The notes under the pieces were generated by a model. It searched no databases, was not told the DNA's origin, and saw nothing but the letters and a program-made list of their open reading frames with translations. Shown here in pieces: positions 1 to 11,090 of a DNA stretch of 64,000 nt (its first letter is position 1; every line of letters starts with the position of its first letter). The stretch is from Ailanthus altissimus (taxonomy: Eukaryota > Streptophyta > Magnoliopsida > Sapindales > Simaroubaceae), in contig OX327712.1 in NCBI GenBank assembly GCA_946807835.1, forward strand, positions 12,170,001 to 12,234,000, given 5' to 3'. The position numbers and the translations under genes were made by a program.

Positions 1-341
1 TCCACTTATTAACCAAGTAAATAAACCACATTGGCAAATCCAATATAATTAAAAGCATTGACTATGTCTCAAGCACACTTGGTTGACATATATATGTATC
101 TCACGGTGTCAAATGCTCATTGAATTATATATTAGATTTCGAGCCATATTTTAATTAATTAATTCAGAAACTTCGTTACTAAGGTCGCCTACTATCCTGA
201 ATGTTGGAAATAAGGTTAGACTAAATCACTGCGACAAAGTCAAGAAACTAAACAAAAAGAAAAAAAATTACCATTTGTTTTTTTGTTTATTAATCATGAA
301 ACAATTTTGTTTATGGACAATATCAGCCTAAGTAAACAAAT

Positions 342-604
342 ATGAAAGATGACCACGTCTTTGTTTCAAAATGTCTCGATGTAAAATTGTTACTTAATTT
401 GCAGTTGGACAGAGTTGTTGTAGAACGAATCAAGGAGGAAGCTGAAAATACAGATAAAAGAATTAAATATTTGCAAGGTCTTAACATTAAGACTGGTTCA
501 ATGAATCCCATCTATAAATATACTAGCTTGCCTTGCAACGTCTCACATCTTAATTAAGCAACAATAGGTAAAAAATAGAGACAACCTACAGCAACATAAA
601 CAGA
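342..604 (+). promoter_or_regulatory. Proximal promoter and 5' leader of germin-like gene 1
   Basis: A TATA box (TATAAATA) lies at 513-520, about 85 bases before the ATG at 605. From about 342 to the ATG the sequence is clearly homologous to the region before the second germin-like gene (about 8754-9019), including the stretch leading into the TATA box. The duplication therefore carried the core promoter. Positions 1-341 hold AT-rich DNA in which I see no gene. Regulation beyond the TATA box cannot be read. Confidence 0.75.
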
Positions 605-1462
605 ATGAAAGGCGTTCACTTCCTTCTGGCTTTGGCCTTCTTGGCTTTCGGTTCCTCAATTGCTTATGCCTCTGACCCCAGCCCTCTTCAGGATATCTGC
701 GTAGCCATCGATGACCTCAAGAACGGAGGTATAATGATAATTCTCTTTCTGTCAATTCTTTCAAGATTCTGCTGTTTGAAACTTACATATACTTAAGAGT
801 GCACATCTTAATTAGAAGCAGCAGCTCTTCTCTTATGCAGTTGTTTTACCACCTTGACAATACTATGACTTGTATTATGTATAACCAACATCTGATTATT
901 CCGTGCAGTTTTTGTGAATGGGAAGTTCTGCAAAGACCCCAAGCTTGTCAAAGCAGAAGACTTCTCCTATTCGGGGCTCCACATTCCTAGAGACACGGGA
1001 AATCAAGTTGGTTCAAATGTCACTCCTGTTAATGTCCAACAAATTCCAGGACTCAACACTCTAGGCGTATCCGCTGTCCGTATTGACTATGCTCCATATG
1101 GCCAAAACCCACCTCACACTCACCCGCGTGCCACCGAAATCCTGACAGTCCTTGAAGGCACTCTCTACGTTGGTTTTGTCACATCAAACCAACTAAATAA
1201 TACGTTCATCTCCAAAGTCTTAAACAAGGGAGATGTATTTGTGTTTCCAATTGGACTCATTCACTTCCAATTTAACATTGGCAAAACAAATGCAGTTGCC
1301 ATTGCCGCTCTAAGCAGCCAGAACCCTGGTGTCATTACTATTGCAAACTCCATCTTTGGATCTGGTCCTTCCATCAATCCTGATTTTCTTGCCGGGGCAT
1401 TTCAGTTGGACGTTAATGTTGCGAAATCTCTTCAGAAAAAATTCTGGACAAATAGCAACTAG
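605..1462 (+). CDS. Germin-like protein, subfamily 1 type, copy 1 (two exons)
   Basis: Exons are 605-728 and 909-1462, joined by a 180-base GT-AG intron that splits a valine codon; the product is 225 residues, normal for the family. Residues 1-23 form a hydrophobic signal peptide ending in AYAS, so the mature protein should be apoplastic. The mature N-terminus has the usual Cys pair (QDICVAID and KFCKDP). One cupin domain follows. Motif 1 has the Mn-binding residues in HTHPRATE and motif 2 has the third His in [10 protein letters not shown]. The KGD tripeptide of many GLPs is present (LNKGDVF), and there are two N-glycosylation sequons (NVT and NNT). Germin-like proteins are hexameric Mn cupins of the cell wall; some have superoxide dismutase or oxalate oxidase activity, but which one applies here cannot be read. 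The frame is intact, so I treat it as a functional gene. Confidence 0.95.
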
Positions 1463-1568
1463 AGAAACGTAATGAAATGGAGTGAAGTAGCAGCTAATAG
1501 TTGAATAATTTGTGCCATCGACGGTTCTTCTGCTCATATTGTTATCGTCCTATTATTTGCTTCGATGT

Positions 1569-1574
1569 AATAAA
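1569..1574 (+). terminator. Probable poly(A) signal of germin-like gene 1
   Basis: AATAAA lies 107 bases after the stop codon, inside a 3' block (GATGTAATAAAGAGGTTGCAAC) that is conserved after the second germin-like gene at 10051-10056. Confidence 0.7.
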
Positions 1575-1919
1575 GAGGTTGCAACATATATACCTCTCGT
1601 CATTTATGAATTTTTTTAAATAATAAGAATACCATTTATTTATTATTATTATTATTATTTTTAGTTGCATATATATCTACTTCTGTTACGGGAGGCTTTA
1701 GAATACTTTATTTCAATTTTTTAAGACGTTATTTAAGCAACAATTTCAGTAAGTTTTTGCATGACATAAAAAAGTATTGTATGGAGAGTTAAGCTTGTCC
1801 GGGCGGTTTTTTAGAGCATCCTATTTCATAGCTTGAAGGTTTATTTATGGCCTTCTTCTTTAATCAAGCTCCTAAATATTTAGGGCTTGCAATTTTATCT
1901 TTTCAGGTGATTCTCATCC

Positions 1920-3650
1920 CCACAAATTGGCTTGAATTTCTTGGGACCAAATTTGCACTCCAAAGAATGAGGGTGGTCTTGGTCTTTGTTGTCTCGACAT
2001 TCTAAATAAGGCATGTCTTCTAAAATCAATTTGGACTATCTATGCAAATGATACAATTTACTCCTCCTTCATCAGGGCTTGGTGTCTAATTCATGGTGGT
2101 AGAACAACATACTTGAGCACTTCTCTTTAGTCATGCTTTCGTTCAATGCTAAATACCTTCATTTTAGAAGTAAGTGGTTAATTGGCGATGGCTCTATAGT
2201 CTATTTGTGGTTTGACAATTGGTAGGATGGTTCTCTCATTCCCAAGATAACTTTCCCAAGTCTAAAATTAATCTTTAAAGTTTGAGACATTAATTTGAAT
2301 GTCCCAAATTCTCTTCTCAGGTTATTTCCAACTTTGAATCAAAATCTTCAAGAAATCATTCTTTCAAAGATAAAGAGGTTTGACAGAATGATTTGAAAGA
2401 ACTCAAGAGATGGCAACCTCAATCTAAAAGATAGTTACAATTATGTTCAAGTATTGCATCATTCTAAAGATTGCTTTAGATGGTTTTGGAAGAATTTTAT
2501 TTCCTTTAAACTTTTTACTTTTATTTGAAGGATACTTCAAAAAGGAATTTCAACAAATAATAATTTAAAAAATAGAGGAATTTTAATAGTTTCTACCTAC
2601 TCGTTATGTGATACATTCAATTCAATCGAGTCTTCAAACCATATGTTTATGGGTTGCTCATTTGACAAGCGATGCTGGAATTGGTTATCTTCTAAATTTG
2701 GAACTCACATTGCTTTGGATCGTTCAATGCATGACTTATGGCATTCTATTACAAGCAAGTCATTTAATCCATAACTTTTCAAATTGTGGATTCTTGCTTC
2801 TTATTATTTGCTTAATTCAATTTGAAAGTGCGGGAACAAACTTCAATTTCAAGACATTTCTCTCTATATTTTTCAGATCCAACTAATTATTCTACCCATA
2901 TCCATTATTTTGCTAAAATTTGTCTAGGTTTTGCTCTTGGTAATGATCGGAGAATACTTAAGGATTTGGGAGTTTTGCTCTTGGTAATGATCGGAGAATA
3001 CTGGAGGATTTGGGATTATCCCAATCATTACGTCATGCCGCATACATTTACACTCTTCGATGGTGTCCTTTAGCAGTAGATTGGATTAAAATTAATACAG
3101 ATGGGATATCCAAGGGAAATCCAGGTATAGCAGCCCGTGGAGTTGTTTTTAGGCACAAGACGGGTGGTTTCCTTAGAGGTTTCAATTGCCCCTTTGGTGT
3201 GCACACATCTTACTACACTGAGAGAATGACGGTAATTTGTGCAATTGAACATGCTTTAATCAAAAGTTGGCATAAAATCATTATTGAAAGTGACTCTATA
3301 TTAGTGGTACGTCTTCTTTCCAACAAATTTCTCCGACCCTCCCTTGTCAACTTTATATTAGATGGATCAACTGTAATCATCTTTGTTCACAAATACCTTT
3401 TTCTTATGAACACATTTTTCGTGAAACTAACGTTGTTACTGATAAACTAGCAAATTTAAGGGTACGTTACAATAGCTTTACTTGGTAGATAGATATTAAT
3501 GGGTTTAACTCATATTGCTTTGTTTAATTCTTATGTTATGAAATTCCTCTTATGAGGGGTAAGGTTTATCTCCCCCTATCTAGGTGTCTTTGCTTCTATT
3601 TTAATGTTATTGCCTCTCCTCGTCTTAATGAGGTTTATTTAAAAAATATA
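1920..3650 (+). mobile_element. 5'-truncated L1-type LINE, degenerate ORF2 C-terminal half
   Basis: Read across stops and frameshifts, this stretch has the C-terminal parts of a plant L1 ORF2 in the correct order. About 1955-2310 encodes the post-RT segment (NEGGLGLCCLDILNKACL, then KWLIGDGSIVYLWFDNW followed by a stop). About 2455-2720 encodes a zf-RVT-like zinc region (SLCDTF ... HMFMGCSF). About 3017-3470 encodes an RNase H domain (INTDGISKGNPG; IIIESDS) ending near 3450. An A-rich TA tail follows near 3640. The reverse transcriptase core is absent, as expected from incomplete target-primed reverse transcription. I could not define a target-site duplication. It sits between the two germin-like genes, so it is either younger than their duplication or was part of the intergenic DNA. 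Confidence 0.8.
2929..3016 (+). repeat. 44-bp tandem duplication inside the LINE
   Basis: Two adjacent 44-base copies begin TTTTGCTCTTGGTAATGATC at 2929 and 2973, with a few differences near their ends. As 44 is not a multiple of three, the duplication shifts the ORF2 frame just before the RNase H domain. Confidence 0.85.
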
Positions 3651-5114
3651 TATATAAAGTACTATATAATTAAATATTCTATTTTTGGTTTTTTACGTAG
3701 ACAATTAAACCATCTTTTAAATGCAAAAATGAAGCTCAAATTTAATGTATAATGCACTTTTTTTTAAAATTAATATTATCTAATGTGTAAAATGATATCT
3801 TTATCTTTCACTAAAATACATATGTCAACATTAACTATTTGATCGTGCTTGTTAAATCTATGTGTCAATTAATTATTGGCCATTGATTAAAAAAGACACA
3901 TCAACAAAAAATATTATTTAATTTATTTTACAAATTAATTAATATTGTAAATTTTACCTTCAAAAATAAATATATATATATTAGAAATTTATTCACTTTC
4001 TTCGTCTTCTTCTTCAATCCAAAACCAGATTTCACCACCTCTATTGAAAAGCAAATATTTTACTTTGTCTTCTTAAGCCTTTTAAACCCACTGAAAATTA
4101 TTATTATTATTATTTTTTACAAACTGGTCAAAAATTAGATAGAAATCAATGATGATAAATGCTTTATATTAGTAGAGAGATGATTGGCACTTACCACTAC
4201 AAAATCACTTTCATTAATGGAATTCTTATCAGTTCAACAAAGTCACTTTCATCAATGATTCAAAAATTAATAAAATAAAATAAAAAAATAGTAAGAGTTA
4301 AGTCATTAATCTCTTTTATCTTCCTCTCCTCCTAAATCCCCCAGATTTTCCGCTTGTGGTGTCTCCCTGACTAATTTTGCTTGTTATCATCTTATCTCCT
4401 TTTCTGCTTAAATTAACAAATGCATGGCTTCTTCAACTTTTGGAATCTCAATTCTCATATCATGTATCCCTCCCAATTTCGCTATTCACTTCAATTTTTG
4501 TAAGTCAATTCCTTTAATATTAATACTCAATTTCGGTGTATTTGTCGCAGAAGTCGTTCAAGTATTGGTCTCATCAGTAGCTAATGAAGCCTCCATGGCC
4601 TCTCTCAAAGACATCGCTGCCTTATAATCTCTCCCCCGCACCTTTCTTTTTCTTCTTCTTTAGAGTTGTTTGATAATTCTTTGATTCTTTGGTTCATCTT
4701 TTTCCATCGATGAATTGCAGGAATCCACTTTTAGTTCCTGATTGTTGTACAATTGTTTCAAGGGGAGGACATTGAAGAAGAAGAAATGAGAAATGTTTTC
4801 TTGTTCATAATTGAAAATTTCAATAAAGTGATTTGACACATGATTATGATAGGATATTTTAGGTATTGGTCTTTTTATTGATTGATTTTTTTTCCTTTTG
4901 TTTTGTCAATTCAAATAGCGGTAGCATAACGAAAATTGATAAAATCAAATAATTTAAAATAAGAGAAACAAATTTAATTAATAGGTCAAATGTTAGGGAC
5001 AAAATTGTCCTTCCAAAAAAACTTAAGTTAATGCATTGAAGAAGTAATAAGAAGTTTTTTTCACATGTTATTATAATGGGACATTCCCGCCCTTGAAGTT
5101 GGCGCTAATTGAGC
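3651..5114. other. AT-rich intergenic DNA, no recognised gene
   Basis: Mostly low-complexity AT-rich sequence. A 67-codon open frame at 4424-4627 (+) starts MASSTFGISI and is preceded by a pyrimidine-rich stretch. It matches nothing I recognise and has no supporting splice or domain evidence. No LTR or terminal inverted repeat was identified. Confidence 0.4.
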
Positions 5115-5600
5115 CATAGATTATGAGCTTACTGATTTATTCTTGAACTTTTTCGATGTGAAATGTAGATGAGGACAGAAACGAGCAGGATTGACCTTCA
5201 AGTTCTTGTTCACTAGTCCACAGACTGTCAATGATGGGTTTGACTCAAGAATGAGCGCCGCTTGCACCCAATTAGTGGTTATAGGCCAGCCAAGGTCGGG
5301 TGAGGGCTTTCGTAATACGCAAAGCAGCTGAGTGATAGCTCTACTATATTCTCGTGATGGCGAAGGTTTAAGTTCCCTATCTACGACCACCCTGCCTATG
5401 GAATCACTGATTTTGTAGTAAGGAGTGCTTTGGCTAACGGGCATTGGACTTTTCCTTGGCTTGGCTACTTTAAAAACAGGTGATTGGATGATTTCACATT
5501 ACCATGGAATATGTAGCATTTTGATGCCATAGAGATAGCCTTAACCTTTTCATTAGTGAGTAATCTGCCATTCTTACTTTCTAAGAAAGACATCTTATGT
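5115..5600 (-). pseudogene. Coding-like fragment of unknown origin
   Basis: The - strand holds an open stretch of 107 codons (5444-5121) that is less AT-rich than its surroundings. In another frame it is continued upstream by about 40 further codons (from an ATG near 5595, MSFLESKNGRLLTNEK), so a frameshift near 5475 may join the two. Visible segments include GWPITTNWVQAALI and CPHLHFTSKKFKNK; the latter ends in a stop at 5121. The composition and the two adjoining frames suggest a decayed exon or retro-copy rather than chance. I do not recognise the family, see no promoter and cannot assign a function. Confidence 0.35.
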
Positions 5601-5732
5601 ATTAGTTCTCTTATTTTGTTGATTTGTTCTATTAATTTAAACAAAAATAAAGGTAAGAAATTGCATTAATGTTGTTGAAAAATTAGTGATTCAACAATTT
5701 TGGTTTGATAAGAATTGAGATGAATACCAAAG

Positions 5733-6461
5733 TAGAGAGTTACAAGAAGTCTAGAATGTGTGGGACAAGATGGAGAAGTCTAAGACGTGTAGGACACGAA
5801 GGGGAAAGCAAAACGGGACTCGAAGATGCAAAGGAAGTGAAGAAAATGAGCATAGGTGCCACCAGGGCTGAGCGTCGCGGCACCATAGCTGACCGCGGCG
5901 GTGCCCAGCGCAGAGGCAGGGAGTTCATTTTTTATCTGAATTTTGAGTTTTGAAAAGTTATGGACTTCTAAAATATGTGGACTCTTACTCCAACAATGAA
6001 TAGGGTTAGTAGGCACGAAATATACCCTATATAAACACTTGTAAACCCTTTAGTTAAGATAAAGCATTAAGAGAGACTATAAGAGAAGGGAAGAACTGGG
6101 TAGACACTAAGTACTTGTGTGCGTTAGGGTGAAATTGTCATTTGGGTGATCATTGCTTGTGGTAGAGTAAGGGTTCACTAAATATTAGGTCTTTTTAAGG
6201 GTTCTTTAAATTGAGTTTTCCTTATAAAATCTCTAGGGAGTTAATAAGAGAGGTTATGATCTTTTGATCCACCATGGACGTGGGCAATTAGCCGAACGAC
6301 ATAAGATTGTATTGTACTCTTTTATATTCTGCTTTGGATTCTTAGTAATTTTCTTGATTAACAGGTTATTCCGCTGTGCAAGGAGGTTAGGGTTCTAAGT
6401 TGAATTTTGGGTTCTTCGCTTCAACATAACCTCGAGATGGAGAAGGGCATTGCCTCCCTCA
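5733..6461 (+). repeat. 5' LTR of the copia element
   Basis: Direct repeat of 7842-8626. It contains a forward TATA-like CTATATAAACAC near 6030 and a short GC- and CpG-rich block (about 5860-5925) upstream of it. It ends just before the primer-binding site. Confidence 0.75.
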
Positions 6462-6467
6462 GTAAAC

Positions 6468-6479
6468 TGGTATCAAAGC
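6468..6479 (+). other. Primer-binding site, initiator tRNA-Met type
   Basis: TGGTATCAAAGC lies six bases after the presumed LTR end and differs at one base from the usual plant TGGTATCAGAGC, complementary to the 3' end of initiator tRNA-Met. Confidence 0.75.
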
Positions 6480-6516
6480 TAAAGGTTGGATAATACACAC
6501 TTGGGGTATTTAAACC

Positions 6517-7450
6517 ATGACTACAATCAAGTAAGAAATAGAGAAGTTCAATGGGATGAATGACTTCAATCTTTGGAGGAAGAAGGTTAGAGCTCTATTA
6601 GTAAAGGAAGGGCTAGACTCAACTTTGGAGGAAGCTAGCTCCTCAACTAGCAATAAGATGATAACCTCAAAGTTTGGGCAGAAAGATTGGGACACGATTC
6701 TAAAAAAGGCTCATAATACCTTATTCCTGGCATTGAGCGACGAAGTATTAAGGGGAATTGATGATGAGAAAACTGCTTTAGGAATATGGAAGAGACTCAA
6801 GGCATTATACATGAAGAAGTCTCTTGTAAATAAACTTTTTGTGAAAGAGAAACTACATCAGCTAACAATGCACGAGGGAACTTTATTGAGAGCTCACATT
6901 GACGAGTTCAATAAGATTATCATAAGTCTTGAGCAATTGGGCATCAATAGTCAAAGCATCATTGAACTCAAAAGAATTGACAAAGAGATTTGAGCCTGAG
7001 AGCAGTGCAACATTGCTTGCACAAGAAAGAAAGAGCAACCAATCAAGGAGGAAATCCAAGAAGTGTTTCCTTTATAATAAGGATGGGTACTTTGTGAAGG
7101 ATTGTCCAAAATCAAAAGGCCAAGGAGGGTGGGCTACATTTGATACTGAGAAAGATACCGAAGTTGTAGATATATTGGTAGCCTCAAAGGGAAAGCACGC
7201 TGGCAAATGGATACTAGATTCGGGGTACAGCGTCTATATGTTTCCCGACAGATCAATGTTTACCAACTACAAAGCCAAAAGAGGTAAAGCTCTAATGGGG
7301 AATGACATGACTTGTTAGATTATGGGAATTGGTGACATAAGGCTGAGGATGCAAGATAGAGAAACTAGAGACTTACATAATGTAAGGCATGTTCCTAAAT
7401 TGAGGAGGAACTTGATATCCTTAGGCAAGCTTGATAAGGAAGGGTATTAG
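6517..7450 (+). pseudogene. Copia gag-protease remnant
   Basis: The frame starts at the ATG at 6517 but has a stop at codon 6. It then runs as a copia Gag (UBN2-like) core (NDFNLWRKKVRALL; ALGIWKRLKALY) to a stop near 6991. Downstream, in another frame, come a damaged zinc knuckle (KCFLYNKDGYFVKDCPK, second Cys and the His lost) and an aspartic protease site WILDSGYSVYMF, where Ala after DSG is replaced. A short pre-integrase segment (VRHVPKLRRNLISLGKL) ends near 7440. Part of Gag between the core and the knuckle is deleted. The gene is non-functional. Confidence 0.75.
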
Positions 7451-7841
7451 GTTGGAGCGAAAAAAACAAAACTAAGGGTAGAGAAATGACCTATAAGGTT
7501 TGAGGGTGAAAAGCACAATGAGGGGCTCTATGCACTTACCGGAATGGCCATGAGTGGCCCAACGCAGGGTGTTAGGGTAATGCAGACCACTAGACGACAT
7601 CCAAACCGTGCTCACCGAGGTGATAAGGATCAAAAAGGAGTGCAACGTATCCATACCCTATGCAAGGCACACGAATGCCGTTGGAGACTAAAGTCTCTAG
7701 CTCGGGAAAAGTTAAGTCTTGGTGGAGACTTAACTGGACTCAACTCTAGGTGATAGAGTATAGTTTTCTCTCTTTATCTTGACGCCAGTATATCTCTTGC
7801 GCGCTTTCGTGCTCTACCTGGTTAAGAACTTAGTTATTCCC

Positions 7842-8626
7842 TAGAGAGTTACAAGAAGTCTAGAATCTGTGGGACACGTATAGAGAAAGTCTAGGACGTG
7901 TGGGACACGAAGGGGGCAGCGAAACGAGACTTGAAGATGCAAAGGAAGAGAAGAAAATGAGCATCGACGCCATCAGGGCTGAGCGCCGCGGCACCCAGCA
8001 CAGAAGCCCAGCGCTACGGCGGTAGGTGCAACATGGTGAGCACCGCGGTACCCAAGGATGAATGCCGTGGTGCTAAACGCGACAAAAAGTCCATTTTTGA
8101 TTCGGATTTCGAGTTTTGGGAAGTTGTTGACTTCTAAAATATATGAACTCTTACTCCAACAAGGAATAGGGTTAGTAGGGACGAAATATACCATATATAA
8201 ACACTTGTAAACCCTTTAGTTGAGATCAAGCATTAAGATAGACTTTAAAATAGGGGAAGAACTGGGTAGACACTAAGTGCTTGTCTGCGTTGAGGTAGAA
8301 CCGTCGTTTGAGTGATAATTGCTTGTGGTATAGCAAGGGTTCACTAAATATTAGGTCATTTTAAGAGTTCTTCAAATTGGGTTTTCCTTGTAAAATCTAT
8401 AGGGAGTTAATAAGAGAGGTTAGGATCATTGGATCCACCGTGGACGTAGATAATTGGCCGAACCACGTAAGATTGTATTATACGCTTTTACATTCTGCTT
8501 TGGATTCTTGGTATTTTGCTTGATTAACAGGTTATTCCGCTGCGCAAGGAGGTTAAGGTTCTAAGTTAAATCTTGAGTTCTTCAATTCAACATAACCTCA
8601 AAAGGGAGAAGAGCGTTTCCTCCCTA
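7842..8626 (+). repeat. 3' LTR of the copia element
   Basis: Direct repeat of 5733-6461 with many substitutions and a longer GC-rich block (about 7965-8085). The visible divergence suggests an old insertion. No clear polypurine tract precedes 7842; a weak candidate (GGTGGAGA) occurs near 7722. Confidence 0.75.
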
Positions 8627-8753
8627 AACAAATACTTTTTTTGGTAAATCTCAAATCAAAAGCTGAATCATCGTCAAAAGTCGGAAAGAACTGAAAAAAG
8701 AAAAAAGGTCATTAACCCAATGAAGCTTCTAGATATGCTATCAGGCTAATTGA

Positions 8754-9019
8754 TATGGAAGATGACCATGTCGACAGGTTTCAAAAATTTAACTTTTAGA
8801 TGTAAGCATATGAAGAAAACATATTACTTAATTGACAATTGGCCACAGTTGAAGTAGAACGAATCAAGGTGGGAATTGAAAACACAGAATAAAGAATTGA
8901 AGATTGGCCAAGTCTTAACACTAAGACTGGTTCAATGATTCCCGTCTATAAATAGAATAGCTTGCCTTGCAACATTTCTTATCCTCAGTTAAGCAATAAT
9001 ACATGAAAAATCAAACACA
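8754..9019 (+). promoter_or_regulatory. Proximal promoter and 5' leader of germin-like gene 2
   Basis: TATAAATA at 8947-8954, 66 bases before the ATG at 9020. Homologous to the promoter of copy 1 with small indels. Confidence 0.75.
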
Positions 9020-9961
9020 ATGAAAGGTGTTAATTTCCTTTTGGCTTTTGCCCTCTTGGCTTTGGCATCTTTAATTGCCTCCGCCTCTGACCCTAGTCCT
9101 CTTCAGGATTTCTGTGTAGCAATCGATGACCTCAAGAACGGACGTATAACATTATTAATTCTCTTTCTGTCTACTCTCAAGCTTCTACTTTTTGAAACTT
9201 CCATCTTCTAAAGAGTGCACAGCGTAATTAGAAGCCGCAGCTCTTCTCTGTCTGCATTTTGTCTTCTGCATCTGATTTTAAGAAATTTGTTCATGGGAAA
9301 AATGATTTTACAGTAGCCATTTTTACTTCGAATGGTATATTTTGTGTGTGTGTGTATATATATATTAATCACTTTAATATAACCAACATCTGATTCTTTT
9401 TATGTAGTTTTTGTTAATGGGAAATTCTGTAAGGACCCTAAGCATGCCAAAGGAGAAGACTTCTCCTATTCGGAGCTCCACATTCCTAGAGACACCGGAA
9501 ATCAAGTTGGTTCAACTGTCACTCCAGTTAATGTCCAACGAATTCCAGGACTCAACACTCTTGGCATATCTGCTGTCCGTATTGACTATGCTCTATATGG
9601 CCAAAACCCACCTCACACTCACCCTCGTGCCACTGAAATCCTGACAGTTCTTGAAGGCACTCTCTACGTTGGTTTTGTCACATCAAACCAACTAAATAAT
9701 ACGCTCATCGCCAAAGTCTTAAACAAGGGAGATGTATTTATGTTTCCAATTGGTCTCGTTCACTTCCAATTCAACGTTGGCAAAACACCCGCAGTTGCCA
9801 TTGCCGCTCTAAGCAGCCAAAATCCTGGTGTCATTACCATTGCAAACTCGATCTTTGGATCGGATCCTGCTATCAATTCTGATTTTCTTGCCAGGGCATT
9901 CCAACTGGACGTTTATGTTGTGAAATATCTTCAGAAGAAATTCTGGATGGATAGCAACTAG
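9020..9961 (+). CDS. Germin-like protein, subfamily 1 type, copy 2 (two exons)
   Basis: Exons 9020-9143 and 9408-9961 have exactly the same lengths (124 and 554 bases) and the same intron position as copy 1; the intron is 264 bases. Exon 2 has no stop when read from the splice site, so the gene encodes 225 residues and is not a pseudogene. The signal peptide, the Cys pair ([14 protein letters not shown]) and both cupin motifs ([18 protein letters not shown]) are kept. It differs from copy 1 at the splice-spanning codon (Leu for Val), at YALYGQ (Leu for Pro just before motif 1), by loss of the NVT sequon (TVT), and in a variable C-terminus ([14 protein letters not shown]). The likely role is the same: a secreted Mn cupin of the cell wall. 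Gene conversion or purifying selection has kept most of exon 2 very similar to copy 1. Confidence 0.93.
9341..9366. repeat. (TG)n(TA)n microsatellite in germin-like gene 2 intron
   Basis: A TG run followed by a TA run within the intron. It is absent from the intron of copy 1 and explains part of the intron length difference. Confidence 0.9.
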
Positions 9962-10050
9962 GGAAATGATACAAAATGCAGTCGAGTAGCCAACTATGTT
10001 TCTTCTTGTCACATTCATTGTTCTCATAGTCTATTTAATTGCTTTGATGT

Positions 10051-10056
10051 AATAAA
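10051..10056 (+). terminator. Probable poly(A) signal of germin-like gene 2
   Basis: AATAAA in the same conserved 3' context as at 1569-1574, 90 bases after the stop codon. Confidence 0.7.
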
Positions 10057-10178
10057 GAGGTTGCAACATATGTACCTCCTTTCATCCTTGATTGTTATTC
10101 TTAAATAATAAGAATATCAGTTTGTTTTTGGTTCATCTCTTTCATTTTTTCACAGAAATTTCAATTTGTTTTCAGTTG

Positions 10179-10212
10179 CATATATATATATATATGTATA
10201 TATATATATGTA
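10179..10212. repeat. (TA)n microsatellite
   Basis: TA dinucleotide run interrupted by two TG steps, about 120 bases after the poly(A) signal of copy 2. From here to 10856 the DNA is AT-rich with no gene that I can see. Confidence 0.9.
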
Positions 10213-10856
10213 TTTCCATTACAGGAGGTTTATATCAATTTTATTTGTCTATAACACATTATTTACATTATAATTTAATAAAGTTCATAAGACAAGTTAA
10301 TAATTACAACAACTAAATGAATAAGTGCAACACATATAAAGTTAATAATCAAAGTTCATATCTCAATTGAAATATTATTTTTGTAACAAAAACTTATGTG
10401 AAATGTTGGATTTTTTTTAATAAAAAAATTATATCATATTTAATGTGATGTTCAAAGTTAGTAGTTAATAACAGCCATTTCAATAATGTTATAATAAAAT
10501 TAACCATTACTTATCCCATGACAACAAATTAGTTGGTGAAACATTAATTCATATACAAATTTCGTATCTTAACTTTGTATATGTAAAATTATTGTAAACG
10601 AATATTTGCCATGGTATAACATTGATGAATATAACTCTATATAAAGAAAATAATATCTTTTTGCTAGGTGATAATATAATGATATAAAGAAAATATTTAT
10701 ATAATAAAGAAAGAAACTTATAAGGAAAGAAACGTTAAAACATAATTTTTTTTTAAATAAATTTTTAATAATCAGAGAATATTAGACCATGAATATTAGC
10801 TTGGAGGGAATTAGGTGAGCCAAGAAGAAGACTTATTGCCTAAGCTTACTAGTTAT

Positions 10857-11090
10857 GCACTAAAGGGTTGCATAACTGCTATTATGGGGCTTAGTAGTGC
10901 CAGCAAATCTACTTTTTTGGATGGGGTAGCCAATCAGATTACGAGTGGGAGAATTATATGGCATAGAGACATGTCCCGCTATCATTGATAAACTGTTTCC
11001 AATGCTCGATATTTATGAAACTTTGCTTTTTGTAGATGATTTTCATTTAGGGCCTATTTCATGGTTTGATAAGAACCAAAGAGTGGAATA
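10857..11090 (+). pseudogene. Fragment of an ABCG half-transporter ATP-binding domain
   Basis: The first part reads as a Walker A region (ITAIMGLSSASKSTFLDGVA, with SKST for the usual GKST) followed by NQITSGRIIW. After a frameshift near 10985 it continues KLFPMLDIYETLLFV, DDFHLGPISWF and DKNQRVE, ending in a stop at 11088. This is the segment of plant ABCG (white-brown complex) half-transporters from Walker A to just past the Q-loop region. Nothing before or after belongs to the family, so it is a short captured or decayed piece, not a gene. The Walker A change and the frameshift make it non-functional. Confidence 0.7.

Larger units (their letters stand above)
5733..8626 (+). mobile_element. 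Internally deleted Ty1/copia retrotransposon
   Basis: Two direct repeats of about 730 and 785 bases bracket a primer-binding site and a decayed gag-protease region. The order LTR, PBS, Gag, zinc knuckle, protease, LTR is that of copia. The rest of pol (integrase, reverse transcriptase, RNase H) is missing between about 7540 and 7840. Exact outer ends and a target duplication could not be fixed, because homology between the repeats starts at TAGAGAGTTACAAG without a canonical TG. The right-hand repeat may extend further left than the left-hand one. Confidence 0.75.

Noticed and set aside
5733..8626. A terminal-repeat retrotransposon in miniature
   Set aside because: It still contains recognisable gag and protease and long LTRs; a deletion derivative of copia is the better description.
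9411..9961. Germin-like copy 2 as a pseudogene because no ATG-initiated frame spans exon 2
   Set aside because: Read from the splice acceptor at 9406-9407, exon 2 is open throughout and splices in phase with exon 1.
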